Shown: piece after piece, positions 33,346 to 42,413 of the stretch
Layout: each line of letters opens with the position of its first letter
Position numbering within the stretch: position 1 is the stretch's first letter
Assembly: GCA_023898385.1 (NCBI GenBank)
Contig: CP060220.1
Location: 2,852,001 to 2,916,000 of the forward strand
Direction: 5' to 3'
Origin: Pseudobdellovibrionaceae bacterium
GTDB taxonomy: Bacteria > Bdellovibrionota > Bdellovibrionia > Bdellovibrionales > UBA1609
DNA length: 64,000 bases
Notes under the pieces: model-generated
The model's input: the letters and a program-made list of their open reading frames with translations, nothing else
The model's database searches: none
What the model was told of the DNA's origin: nothing
Position numbers and translations under genes: made by a program

Positions 33346-35301
33346 ATGAAAAAGTCCGAAATCAACATTTTAGTTGTCGATGATGACTCATCGATATTAG
33401 AAGCATTAGTGCAGGCGGTGACTCGTTCTGGGTTTACAGCGTTGCCTGCCAGTAACGGAAAAGAAGCCATTCAAATAGCGAAGTTGAAACCTGTTCACTC
33501 CGCCATTGTGGACTGTATGTTGCCCGGCACGCCGGGAGTTGATTTAGTTCGGCAGCTCAAAAACACGTTGCCCAATCAGGATTCGTGTTTGTTTATTTTG
33601 ATGAGCGGAATTTTTCGCGACAGATCATTTCCAGCCGAGGCCATGGGCAAGACCGGGGCGAAAGAATTCTTTTTAAAGCCCTTTGATAATCGAGAAATCC
33701 TAAAGGTTTTGGAACAAGAATTAGCACACCATGTGGATGTGCCGAAGGTGGACTTGCATTCGCTCCTGTCGCAGCCATTTGCTTCGCAGCGAGAGCGACG
33801 TAAAGCTCTGGATCATGTGGAAGACATGTATGGATACGATCTTCCCTTCATGCTTTGCATATTGATGGATGCCGGTAGCTCAGGGCACCTAAATATCGTC
33901 AATGAAAACCATGAGATTTACGGGATCACCGTGGCCGAAGGACAAATAGCCAAGGTCGATACGGAAAAGTCGAAAGACCGACTTCAGGAGTTACTAGAGA
34001 AAAAAGGTTTTGTTTCAGCGAAAGAAATTTCTGAACTCGAAGTACAAAACAAAAAAGGTGACCTAATAAAAAATCTGATCCATGAGGGTCTATTGAGCCC
34101 CCACGCGATGACTGAAGTGCTTCCCGAACAGATCTTAATGGAATTACGACATTTAGTTACGGCAAGCAAGGTTCAAGTGAATTTTTCGCCAGATAGAAAA
34201 CTGAAGGGGCAGGGCGGGTGTATAGATCTTGTGGCATTCACTTCTGAGCTTGAGAGAATGATCGAAAAGCAGATCCCCGTGGATTGGTTAGTAGATTTTT
34301 ATTCTGCGTGGATGGATCACCCTATTGTACTTGGGCCCAATTATGATGACCATAGCTCAGTTCTAAAAATGCACCTGGTTCGCAGCGCGGGCGCGGAATT
34401 TATCGAGTGTGTGCGCGGCGGTTGCACCTTAAAAGAAATTAACGACAGGTTTGATGCAACTAAAATGCAAAGCATCTACCGGGGACTTCACCTATTGGCA
34501 TTGCGGCGCTTGGTGGTGTTTGCGGAGTCGAAGAAATCCAGTGATTTCACCGAGAAGAATTCGAGAATTGAGGAGTTTTTGAAGCAATTCAAAACTAAAA
34601 ATGCGGTCCAGATTTTTCAGTTTCTCGGAGCCTCAGACAGAATGACCGCCGACGAAGTGAGTCGGATATATAAAGAAATCGCCAAAGAGTACCACCCCGA
34701 TCGATTGCCAGTATCTGCACCTGAGGCTTTGAAAAAGAAAGCCCATGACTTATTTGCTATAATATCAAGTGCACAAGATGTTTTAGTACATCAAGATAAG
34801 AGAGCAAAGTTTTTTGAAGAGCTGAAGCAAGAAGAGGCTAAAAAGCAAATGTTGTCGGAAGATTTACTAGGGCATGCCAAAAATAATTTGGTTTTAGGTA
34901 AGTACAAAGAAGCCCAAGAGCAACTGGAAGAGGCCGAGAATTTATTTTCGTCTTCAGCCAACCAAATGCACCTAATCTGGGTGAAACTGAAGCGGGCCAC
35001 CGGAGAAGTTCCACTGGAAGTTTTAGCCGAAATGCAGGAGCAACTAAGGCGTACCGACCCAGACTTAAAAACTAAAGCCACTTTTCATTTTGTGAGCGGA
35101 TTAGTTCATTTAGCAATGAGAGACGTGGCCACTGCAGCCAAAGACTTTCAAAAAGCCAATCAGATTGACAACAGGTTTATGCCGGCCCGACGAGAGCTGG
35201 CCAGCTTAAAATCCGTAAGTGGCAAAAAAGTGTCCACGAAAGACCTCCTCACGGGTGATTTATCATCAGTTGTGGGTAGCTTTTTTAAGAAGAAACGGTA
35301 G
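33346..35301 (+). CDS. Receiver - J domain - TPR fusion protein
   Basis: The 651-residue protein starts with a receiver domain (ILVVDDDSSILEA, phosphoacceptor Asp56 in IVDCMLPGTPG). Residues of about 130-400 form one or two DUF4388/PATAN-like regions. A J domain follows, with the HPD motif at 450-452 (YKEIAKEYHPDRLP) and the final helix AQDVLVHQDKRAKFFEEL. The last 150 residues are helical repeats of TPR type. J domains recruit DnaK, so phosphorylation of the receiver could direct chaperone activity; this is inference. It is the last gene of the signalling cluster. Confidence 0.82.
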   Translation: MKKSEINILVVDDDSSILEALVQAVTRSGFTALPASNGKEAIQIAKLKPVHSAIVDCMLPGTPGVDLVRQLKNTLPNQDSCLFILMSGIFRDRSFPAEAMGKTGAKEFFLKPFDNREILKVLEQELAHHVDVPKVDLHSLLSQPFASQRERRKALDHVEDMYGYDLPFMLCILMDAGSSGHLNIVNENHEIYGITVAEGQIAKVDTEKSKDRLQELLEKKGFVSAKEISELEVQNKKGDLIKNLIHEGLLSPHAMTEVLPEQILMELRHLVTASKVQVNFSPDRKLKGQGGCIDLVAFTSELERMIEKQIPVDWLVDFYSAWMDHPIVLGPNYDDHSSVLKMHLVRSAGAEFIECVRGGCTLKEINDRFDATKMQSIYRGLHLLALRRLVVFAESKKSSDFTEKNSRIEEFLKQFKTKNAVQIFQFLGASDRMTADEVSRIYKEIAKEYHPDRLPVSAPEALKKKAHDLFAIISSAQDVLVHQDKRAKFFEELKQEEAKKQMLSEDLLGHAKNNLVLGKYKEAQEQLEEAENLFSSSANQMHLIWVKLKRATGEVPLEVLAEMQEQLRRTDPDLKTKATFHFVSGLVHLAMRDVATAAKDFQKANQIDNRFMPARRELASLKSVSGKKVSTKDLLTGDLSSVVGSFFKKKR

Positions 35302-35306
35302 TTCCC

Positions 35307-36095
35307 TTAATGGTCTGTTGGGTGGTGGTCTACACCTGCTTCGTTAGATTTTCCGTCTAATAGTTTTCTGATGTTCTGCTGAAGAATTGCTTCTAGTACC
35401 ATAAGTTCATTTTCAGTAGGTAGATTTTGAAGGAGAAGCCGCTTTAACGTGATGTAGGCGCTGGCTTTTCTTGCTTCAATGTCAAAGCCCATAGCTTCGA
35501 GCCATTGCCGAATGGATTGGTCTGGAAAGACCATTTGTTTTTCTGAAACTCTCGTGTCGAGCTCTTGAGATTGCCAAGTTTTAGTGTCGTCAGAATCCCC
35601 CATCAGTTCTTCGGCCGTGATAAAAATGGCCAACAATACAGCTTGTGATAAATTTAAACTGGCAAATTTACCGTACGTGGGTAAAGAGCTGCAATAATTA
35701 ACAAAAGCCATATCGTCAGCGTTGAGCCCGTGGTCTTCGGGACCAAAGATAAGGTAGATAGGTTTATTGGCTAAATCACTTTGGTGGTCAGAGGACAGGC
35801 GTTTCATCAGGGGGCGAAGGGGTATGAGCGGACGGCGTTTCCCGCCCCGCCGTGAAAAAGCAATGCGAATGCCATCACCCTCGGCACGGTAAAAATCCTC
35901 CCAAGAAGAATACGACGTAGCTTGCTGTAAGGGTTCTTGCGCGCTGGCCGCGCCCTGTTTGGCCTTTGAGTTGATATCAGTTTTTGGATCCACAAGAATC
36001 AGCCGAGAACCACCCATATTGGCCATTGCACGGGCCGCAGCGCCAATGTTTGAAGAATATTTTGTGCGAACCAATACGACGTTAATTTTAACCAT
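35307..36095 (-). CDS. TrmJ-like SpoU-family RNA 2'-O-methyltransferase
   Basis: The 262-residue protein has the SPOUT (trefoil-knot) motifs: NVVLVRTKYSSNIGAAARAM at the N terminus, YLIFGPEDHGLNADDM in the middle and LNLSQAVLLAIF near residue 150. TrmJ methylates position 32 of tRNAs. The C-terminal 100 residues are a helical extension seen in TrmJ-type enzymes. The target RNA cannot be read from sequence. It lies 2 bases after hldD, so the two are co-transcribed, and it converges on the receiver-J gene with only 5 bases between. Confidence 0.85.
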   Translation of the reverse strand: MVKINVVLVRTKYSSNIGAAARAMANMGGSRLILVDPKTDINSKAKQGAASAQEPLQQATSYSSWEDFYRAEGDGIRIAFSRRGGKRRPLIPLRPLMKRLSSDHQSDLANKPIYLIFGPEDHGLNADDMAFVNYCSSLPTYGKFASLNLSQAVLLAIFITAEELMGDSDDTKTWQSQELDTRVSEKQMVFPDQSIRQWLEAMGFDIEARKASAYITLKRLLLQNLPTENELMVLEAILQQNIRKLLDGKSNEAGVDHHPTDH

Positions 36096-36097
36096 AG

Positions 36098-37075
36098 CTA
36101 GGAGAAGTGCGGATGATCCGTAAGAAGATAGTTTTTAAAATAGTCTTCAATGCCCTTTTCTAGCGGCCATTGGGGCAGGGAGAGATCTTGATCTTTAAGT
36201 TTATCCATTTTGGCTTCGGTAAAATACTGATACTGTTTTCGTAGATCTTCAGGAATATCAATCCAGTCTATGTCCAAAGTTCGGTCCATGCAGGCAAAAA
36301 TTCCTTTTGCCATATCAAGCCAGGTCCGGGCCTCGCCATATCCCATGTTGTAGATTCCATTTGCAGTATCGGGTTTATTCAGCAGTTCTAACATCCACCG
36401 AGTAATATCCTTCACGTAGACAAAATCACGTTTTTGTTCACCATCTTTGTAGTCTGGGTGATGGGATCGAAACAATTTTAAGCGACCGGTTTCGTTAATT
36501 TGTTTGAAGGCTTTGTAGGCGACACTGCTCATTGGGCCTTTATGGTATTCATTGGGCCCATAGACATTGAAAAAGCGAAGGCCATACCAAGAATCGGGTG
36601 TGGTCGCTTGCTGTACGACCCATTTATCAAAATTTAACTTTGAGGCGCCATACGGGTTAAGCGGGCTAAATGTGTCTGGAGGGGTGCGGTCGTCAAACCC
36701 GTTTTCACCTCCACCATATACGGCTCCGCTACTGGCATAGATATAGGGAACGTTATGCAGAGTGCATAACTCAAAAAGGTGTTGAGTGTATTCGGTGTTA
36801 TTAACTCTAAGATAATCGACGTTTTTTTCAAGAGTAGATGAGCAAGCTCCCATGTGAAAAATGGCCTGGCAGTCTTTTAATAGGCTGGATTCACGTAACA
36901 AGGGAAGAACTTCATCCGTATGAACAAATTGACGGAATTTGAGACCTTTTAAAAGCTCGGGCCGATCCTCTGGGCGAACAGTATCGGTGCAAATAATGTC
37001 ATCAATACCGGATTGATTAAGCTCCCAAACCATAGCGCTACCGATAAATCCGTTAGCTCCGGTGACAATGATCAT
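36098..37075 (-). CDS. hldD: ADP-L-glycero-D-manno-heptose 6-epimerase
   Basis: HldD makes the heptose sugar of the inner core of lipopolysaccharide. The 325-residue extended SDR has the NADP loop IVTGANGFIGSAMVWEL, the active-site YGASKLNFDKWV (YxxxK) and FFNVYGPNEYHKG, which separates HldD from other sugar epimerases. Its presence supports an outer membrane with heptose-containing LPS. Confidence 0.92.
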   Translation of the reverse strand: MIIVTGANGFIGSAMVWELNQSGIDDIICTDTVRPEDRPELLKGLKFRQFVHTDEVLPLLRESSLLKDCQAIFHMGACSSTLEKNVDYLRVNNTEYTQHLFELCTLHNVPYIYASSGAVYGGGENGFDDRTPPDTFSPLNPYGASKLNFDKWVVQQATTPDSWYGLRFFNVYGPNEYHKGPMSSVAYKAFKQINETGRLKLFRSHHPDYKDGEQKRDFVYVKDITRWMLELLNKPDTANGIYNMGYGEARTWLDMAKGIFACMDRTLDIDWIDIPEDLRKQYQYFTEAKMDKLKDQDLSLPQWPLEKGIEDYFKNYLLTDHPHFS

Positions 37076-37206
37076 TGAGTCCTCCTGATAGGTTAGGTGC
37101 CAAAGGTTGAATCTATGGCCTGGCCAGCGATCTGTTGACGCAGCAGGCTGAAAATGTAAACCCGGCAGCTAACGCAAATAGCAGATTTTTTAATAGGGGA
37201 GTAGAG

Positions 37207-39048
37207 CTAAATGCTCTCTTTGCACTCTTCCACCATATCTAAAATCTCGGCCATAATTTGTTGGGCCTTTTTAGAGGGGAGGTTGTCAGGTTCCACCGTG
37301 GGGAGGCGATGGAGCGTGGGCGCGGTGTCTTGGTGGTAAATGAGCTCTTCGATGATTTTTTGAACGCTATGGTGCTCTAAACCCTTTTTGCGGGCATCCA
37401 TGATGTGTTGAACGATGTAAATAAGCGCGTTACCAGTGAGTCGATCCTCGCGATTGATGATCGAGGCTCGTTGTTCTAGGGTCTTCAATAGGGTCTTTCT
37501 GGACCCATTGCCGGCGCAAGATAGGATCATTTCTAAATAGGTTCTTTGAAAGTCTTCGATTTTTCGTTGCTGATATTTAGTTAGGCTTTTTGGATTTTCA
37601 ACCTCTTCCGCCAACATCAAATTACGTAAGTCTTCAGCGGGCGCCCCATCAGGGTGACTCTGCAAAATATGGGGAAGCTGGGCCAATAATTTTCGCATAT
37701 TGTATAGAGCTGGCGTATTCACGCCATCTTCCACGGCTTCTTCTTCAGAGGTGGCCTTTGTCTTTTCAAGATTCTCGAAGGTGCGGTAGAGGCGATCAAC
37801 AAGGTCTTTGTGTTGATCTTGCAGTCTATCTATCTGTGACTTGGTAAGCCCCACTTGAAACAAAAAGTAATCAATAAGTTTTTCTTTAAAAAGACTGTCA
37901 AACCGCTGAAGTATTGGGTGCTTTGAAAACTCAGCTAGCGGTGTTTTCTTCTTTGTTTTTAGAAATTCAATCAGCTGAGCAAATTCTTGCACGATAAGGC
38001 GAGCTTTTTGTTTTTGTTCGTTGAGGTTGGTGGACCATCTTTCAACATCATCATATCGGTATTTATCGTGGCGAAGGCCAAACTGTCGGATGCTCCCGTA
38101 ATCTATAATTCCGGCATCGAGCAAAACATTGTCGCCGTCCCAGTCGAGCCACGCAAAAATATATTCTCGTTCTAGTCGCGCACAGAATGTCGCAAAATCC
38201 GAACAAACTTGATCAAGCATCAGGTCATAGCGATTCTCAGCCAAAACGCCAAAGGGCCATTTGCGGTTTTTAGCCTGCCGGCGGATGACAAAGTCAGTGG
38301 CCCGTTGAAGGGCATCATGGTTTTCTTGCTTTAGATAAACAAACAAGTGGGCTGGTCGAAATAGGTTTTGGGCCGCTCGTACGCCAATGCCCATGCCGTT
38401 TCCAATATCAATGATTGTGAGGACTCGTTCGGTATGAATTCCCCGTCGATGAATGATTTCTGCCATAATGGCTGCAGAATAGAGTTCGTCAATTTCAGCT
38501 AACCCGCAACCGTAGCCAAAGTCTGTTGACCCAGATTGTAGCGGCTTGCCTGCTTCTACCGCACCGGGCGCCAAAGCTGTAACCCCTGTGCCACGGCTAC
38601 TGATATCCCAAATTTTATTTTTATGCTCAAATGTGCCGTTCCAAATTCCTCGGCCGTCGCCAGAAGTCTTACCCTGTTTGTTTCTATGTTGAAGCTGTAG
38701 ATAGCGGGTGGCCATATAGGGGTGAGGCTTCACGAGGGAAGGCTTAAATTGCTTGTTATTTGTTTGGTCAAACTCATTAATGATTCGTAAGGAGAATGTT
38801 TTTACAAGTTTTTTAGCAAGGTCAGGATTCATCACGGGGGAATGATTTTCATGAACAAGCCCCATTTCTTTTGCGAGATCAAAATTGAAATAGGCAATTT
38901 TGCCGGCCTTCAATTCGCGCACAGGGTAATTGACGCACCCTTCTGGCATGGCCAGCTGCCAGGGATGTTCCCCATTTATTTGATCAAAGGCTGGATAGGC
39001 CTCTTTGGGTTGGGGAGAATCATTAGTTTTGTTTGCCGCTGCTGCCAT
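37207..39048 (-). CDS. Divergent SelO/YdiU-like pseudokinase
   Basis: The 613-residue protein shows the order of motifs of the SelO (UPF0061) family, which AMPylates proteins using an inverted ATP pose. They are SGDGRGIWNGTF, WDISSRGTGVTALAPGA, FGYGCGLAEIDELYSAAIM with AEIIHRRGIHTERVL, and later WDGDNVLLDAGIIDYGSIRQFG (metal-binding and DFG-like). About 250 C-terminal residues are helical and hydrophilic and unlike E. coli YdiU. I see no SelO-type C-terminal redox cysteine. Assignment to the family is moderately firm; activity is not shown. Confidence 0.7.
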   Translation of the reverse strand: MAAAANKTNDSPQPKEAYPAFDQINGEHPWQLAMPEGCVNYPVRELKAGKIAYFNFDLAKEMGLVHENHSPVMNPDLAKKLVKTFSLRIINEFDQTNNKQFKPSLVKPHPYMATRYLQLQHRNKQGKTSGDGRGIWNGTFEHKNKIWDISSRGTGVTALAPGAVEAGKPLQSGSTDFGYGCGLAEIDELYSAAIMAEIIHRRGIHTERVLTIIDIGNGMGIGVRAAQNLFRPAHLFVYLKQENHDALQRATDFVIRRQAKNRKWPFGVLAENRYDLMLDQVCSDFATFCARLEREYIFAWLDWDGDNVLLDAGIIDYGSIRQFGLRHDKYRYDDVERWSTNLNEQKQKARLIVQEFAQLIEFLKTKKKTPLAEFSKHPILQRFDSLFKEKLIDYFLFQVGLTKSQIDRLQDQHKDLVDRLYRTFENLEKTKATSEEEAVEDGVNTPALYNMRKLLAQLPHILQSHPDGAPAEDLRNLMLAEEVENPKSLTKYQQRKIEDFQRTYLEMILSCAGNGSRKTLLKTLEQRASIINREDRLTGNALIYIVQHIMDARKKGLEHHSVQKIIEELIYHQDTAPTLHRLPTVEPDNLPSKKAQQIMAEILDMVEECKESI

Positions 39049-39124
39049 AACATATGCTATATCGGTGACATGACTCGCCGACTAAAGCATTTCTCGACCA
39101 AGGCCCATGGAGTATTTTTGTATT

Positions 39125-39724
39125 ATGAAATCTGATGATCTCTACAAATTAATGACCAGCCGAAAGTCGATTCGAAAGTTTAAACCGGAGCCGATTCCTC
39201 GTGAAATTTTGGATCGTGTTTTAGCCGCAGGAATGCAGGCCCCCTCTGGCAAAAACCGACAAAACTGGCGTTTTTTTGTGGTCACAGGTGAAAAGCGAAA
39301 CGCCTATTTGAAGTATTCGCAAAAAAGTTGGCTTGGCATTAAAGACATTTTGAAGGAGCGTCTTAAGCCCTCGCTTTATGAATTCACAGAACGATTTTTT
39401 TTCACATTGGGCGACGCACCTGTCATTTTTTTTTGCTATTCAATGAATGATCCGGATGAGCGATATCTAACCAGTGTAGGTAGTGTATATATGGCCGTGC
39501 AGAACATGATTCTTGCCGCCGTGAGCGAAGGTCTCGGGACTTGCCCCATGGGCGCTCCACTAGAAATTGAAACGGAAGTGAATCGATTTCTAGAAATTGA
39601 AAAAATCAAAATGAAAGAAGGGGCTGAGCTTCAGTTGCTATGTGCGCTAGTGTTGGGTTTTCCAGACCACGATCCGCCGAAAGCTCCACGGCAAACAGAT
39701 GGTCGGGTTGTTTGGCTAGCCTGA
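39125..39724 (+). CDS. Nitroreductase-family flavoprotein
   Basis: The 199-residue protein has the nitroreductase pattern: LMTSRKSIRKFKPEPIPREI with FMN-phosphate arginines, MQAPSGKNRQNWRFFVV, and AVQNMILAAVSEGLGTCPMG. It should reduce quinones or nitro compounds with NAD(P)H and FMN. ATG 39125 begins at the usual family position; ATG 39107 is possible. It is divergent from the SelO-like gene, and its 3' end overlaps the convergent ATP-grasp-like gene by 9 bases. Confidence 0.9.
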   Translation: MKSDDLYKLMTSRKSIRKFKPEPIPREILDRVLAAGMQAPSGKNRQNWRFFVVTGEKRNAYLKYSQKSWLGIKDILKERLKPSLYEFTERFFFTLGDAPVIFFCYSMNDPDERYLTSVGSVYMAVQNMILAAVSEGLGTCPMGAPLEIETEVNRFLEIEKIKMKEGAELQLLCALVLGFPDHDPPKAPRQTDGRVVWLA

Positions 39725-40879
39725 AACAACAATTGGCGCAAATCCACCCTGTGGCGTAGAAAAGTTTGTCACTTGCCCCTTATAGACGCGGGCTGTAGCC
39801 AGTTGAATTCGATCTTTGTAGACATAAAAACGAATGTCGTATTTCCATTGGCCATCTTCGGTTTCTGCAGCCGGGAAGTACTCTTGCACCAGCGTGTCTT
39901 CTTTGAGGAGGCGCTCGAAAGTGCCCTTTGTAATCGATTTTCCTCGATAGGTTGATTTGCCGCCATGCGATCTTTTTGGTTTGAAAAACCAGTGCTTTCG
40001 TTCTGTCCAGAGCGTATCAGGATCCGAAAATTCAGAGATATCTTTGGTTTTTAGCAAAACTTCTGCGATTGTATCGGGCAGGTCAGGGGCAAGTCCCCAT
40101 TCGACCATTCGTTGTTTGTCGGCAATCAATAGATACTCTTTCGGTTGAGGAGAAAGACCCACCACTTTTGTTAGGTAAGCGGCCCGCAATTTTTCTGATC
40201 GGCGTTCGCGCAATAGAAAATCGCAGTAACGGTTGTATATAAAATTGCCACCGGCAACCTTGTTGGTTTGAGCGTGAAATTCTAGGTCCTCAAAATCTAT
40301 CAAACTTGCGCTGAATCCCCATTGTCGAAAGAGATCTTCGTAAAGTAAAAATTCAGGATACATCTTTTGCTGTTTTAAGGTTTCATCCATAATCAGAATG
40401 TGCGAAGTCCCACCGCCGTTAAACAACTGTAATTCACTTGTAAATGAGTTTTTCAAAACCATAAGCGGATTGATTTGCGGAAAAGGCTTTAACCCATGGG
40501 TCAGGTAACTGAGGTAGGCAAAAAGGTAACCGGCTCCGTTAGTATTGACTTCAATGAGGCGAGCCTGTTGAGTGTTAGGATCTACATGAAAGTCATAGGC
40601 CATGAGCACAGAAAACTGCTCGGTCTTAAAGTCCAAGATTTCTTGGTCTTGTTTAGAGAGGTGCGGGCGAAGTTGATCAGCATATGAATCAGTGTGAGTC
40701 CATGCAAAGGTGTCAGCAATGGCTTTTTGAATTTTTCCGTACAGAGAGGGGGAGAGATTAACGGTCTGCGCACCAGCCAAATACTCCAATGGAAATGCTG
40801 AGCGCCCGGCTGCAGCCGCATCGGGAAAAAGAATTTTCAAGTGCCCAAAACATGATTCAGCGAACGACTCTTTACCCAT
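39716..40879 (-). CDS. ATP-grasp-like protein of unknown substrate
   Basis: The 387-residue protein has ATP-grasp-like features. ARLIEVNTNGAGYLFAYL resembles the metal-binding Glu/Asn strand, and near the C terminus WFFKPKRSHGGKSTYRGK looks like the ATP-lid lysine and glycine loop, followed by LVQEYFPAAE and IRFYVYKD. The order (Glu/Asn strand before the lid) hints at a permuted arrangement. It may ligate an amino acid or peptide. The start is supported by GAGGAAAT directly ahead of the ATG. A strong terminator lies between it and the upstream peroxiredoxin gene. Confidence 0.6.
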   Translation of the reverse strand: MGKESFAESCFGHLKILFPDAAAAGRSAFPLEYLAGAQTVNLSPSLYGKIQKAIADTFAWTHTDSYADQLRPHLSKQDQEILDFKTEQFSVLMAYDFHVDPNTQQARLIEVNTNGAGYLFAYLSYLTHGLKPFPQINPLMVLKNSFTSELQLFNGGGTSHILIMDETLKQQKMYPEFLLYEDLFRQWGFSASLIDFEDLEFHAQTNKVAGGNFIYNRYCDFLLRERRSEKLRAAYLTKVVGLSPQPKEYLLIADKQRMVEWGLAPDLPDTIAEVLLKTKDISEFSDPDTLWTERKHWFFKPKRSHGGKSTYRGKSITKGTFERLLKEDTLVQEYFPAAETEDGQWKYDIRFYVYKDRIQLATARVYKGQVTNFSTPQGGFAPIVVSG

Positions 40880-40887
40880 ATTTCCTC

Positions 40888-40919
40888 AAAAAAAACGCGC
40901 TCAGAATAGCGCGTTTTTT
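40888..40919 (-). terminator. Bidirectional-looking terminator after the peroxiredoxin gene
   Basis: ACGCGCT (40895-40901) and AGCGCGT (40908-40914) form a 7-bp stem with a 6-nt loop, flanked by seven A and six T. On the minus strand it ends the peroxiredoxin transcript 27 bases after its stop and separates it from the ATP-grasp-like gene. Confidence 0.88.
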
Positions 40920-40945
40920 GTAACATAACAGTTGTCCTACCCAGT

Positions 40946-41473
40946 TTAGTTGGCGTTTACAAATCCATCACCAGGTTTCCAGCCCGCTCCACACAATTCT
41001 CCTGTTTTTAAGGCATTGACCACGCGGAGAATTTCTCCAGCATCTCGCCCGACATTGAGGTTGTGAATGCCCATGTATTGAATATTACCTTCAGGATCAA
41101 TAACGAATGTACCCCGCGTGGCAATACCCGAATCCTGCAACAAAACGCCATAGTCTCGTGACAGTTGCTTAGTGATATCACCAATGAGTGGATAACCAAG
41201 GTCTTTCAAATCGTCTTTAATCCAGCGTGCATGCGAGTGCACAGAGTCCACACTTACACCGATCACTTCGGCACCCGCCTCTTTGAACTTACCCAAGTGA
41301 TCTCGAAATTGGGTGATTTCAGTGGGGCAAACAAAAGTGAAATCCAGAGGATAAAAAAACAAGACAACCCACTTGCCCTTGTAGTCAGAAAGACTGATAT
41401 CTTTAAAATCGCCTCCGTCCACAACGGCAGGTGCAGTGAACTGAGGAGCTGGTTGGCCAATGATCGGCATCAT
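40946..41473 (-). CDS. 2-Cys peroxiredoxin (AhpC/Prx1 type)
   Basis: The enzyme reduces hydrogen peroxide and organic peroxides. In the 175-residue protein the peroxidatic Cys49 lies in YPLDFTFVCPTEITQF and the resolving Cys161 in TGELCGAGWKPGD. WIKDDLKDLGYPLIGD and RGTFVIDPEG are also typical of the AhpC/Prx1 group. AAAGGA precedes the ATG. The electron donor is not next to it; trxB at 60.8 kb could supply thioredoxin. Confidence 0.94.
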   Translation of the reverse strand: MMPIIGQPAPQFTAPAVVDGGDFKDISLSDYKGKWVVLFFYPLDFTFVCPTEITQFRDHLGKFKEAGAEVIGVSVDSVHSHARWIKDDLKDLGYPLIGDITKQLSRDYGVLLQDSGIATRGTFVIDPEGNIQYMGIHNLNVGRDAGEILRVVNALKTGELCGAGWKPGDGFVNAN

Positions 41474-41634
41474 AAACTATCCTTTTTGTGCGCAACGTTA
41501 ATTCGTCTTAAATTAAACTGTGCAAATACGAATATTTGCCACAGAAACGAGAGTGCAGCAAGGTGCGTGTCGACTTATGATGGCGCAGTTGCTAAATAAT
41601 TGGCGAGATTTCTTAAATCTAAAAGGAGTTGGTT

Positions 41635-42411
41635 TTGCGAATTGTGTCTTGGAACGTCAATGGAATTAGAGCGTGTGCAAAAAAAGGATTTCATGAGTTT
41701 ATCGAGGCCCACAATCCTGACCTTTTTTGTATTCAAGAAACTAAAGCCCATCGGAAACAGACAGAAAAAGAGCTGTGGTCACCTGGAGGCCGTTGCAGTT
41801 TCTGGTCGGCAGCCGCTCGTCGGGGCTATTCTGGGGTGGCCACGTATTTAAAATCAGAACCTGAATCCGTATCTCGTGGCATTGGTATTCCAAAATTCGA
41901 TGACGAAGGTCGAATTGTGGTTACAAAGCAACATGGATTTTTACTTTACAACGTGTATTTTCCAAATGGGGGATCCGGTGTAGAGCGGCACATGTTTAAA
42001 CAAGAATTTCTGCAAAAATTTTTAGTCCACCTAAAAACGCAAATAAATCGAGGTCATGAAATTGTTTTGTGTGGCGATTACAACGTCGCTCACCGGGACA
42101 TTGATGTGTATGATCCAGAGGGTTTGAGTCAAGAAAGTGGTTTTTTGCCTGAAGAGCGAAAGTGGTTTGATGATTTTTTAGCGGCGGGATTTGTGGATAC
42201 TTTTCGAAAACTCCACCCTGATGAAAAAGATCGCTATACTTGGTGGTCCTATCGCGAAAAAGCGCGAATAGGTAATCGCGGATGGCGAATTGATTATGTT
42301 TCTGTCACGAAGGGTTTGAGCAACAAAATAAAAAGAGCAGAGATCTTGGATGATCAGACAGGGTCGGATCATTGTCCGGTTCTTCTGGAGCTGGATATAA
42401 AAGGCGGTTGA
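41635..42411 (+). CDS. xthA: Exodeoxyribonuclease III
   Basis: This AP endonuclease cuts DNA at abasic sites in base-excision repair. The 258-residue protein has IVSWNVNGIRA, IQETKAHRKQ (metal Glu), LCGDYNVAHRDIDVYDP (Asp, Asn) and the C-terminal GSDHCPVLLEL (Asp-His). The TTG at 41635 is six bases after AAAAGGAG, which favours it over the TTG at 41629 that touches that site. FxsA follows after two bases. Confidence 0.93.
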   Translation: MRIVSWNVNGIRACAKKGFHEFIEAHNPDLFCIQETKAHRKQTEKELWSPGGRCSFWSAAARRGYSGVATYLKSEPESVSRGIGIPKFDDEGRIVVTKQHGFLLYNVYFPNGGSGVERHMFKQEFLQKFLVHLKTQINRGHEIVLCGDYNVAHRDIDVYDPEGLSQESGFLPEERKWFDDFLAAGFVDTFRKLHPDEKDRYTWWSYREKARIGNRGWRIDYVSVTKGLSNKIKRAEILDDQTGSDHCPVLLELDIKGG

Positions 42412-42413
42412 AT

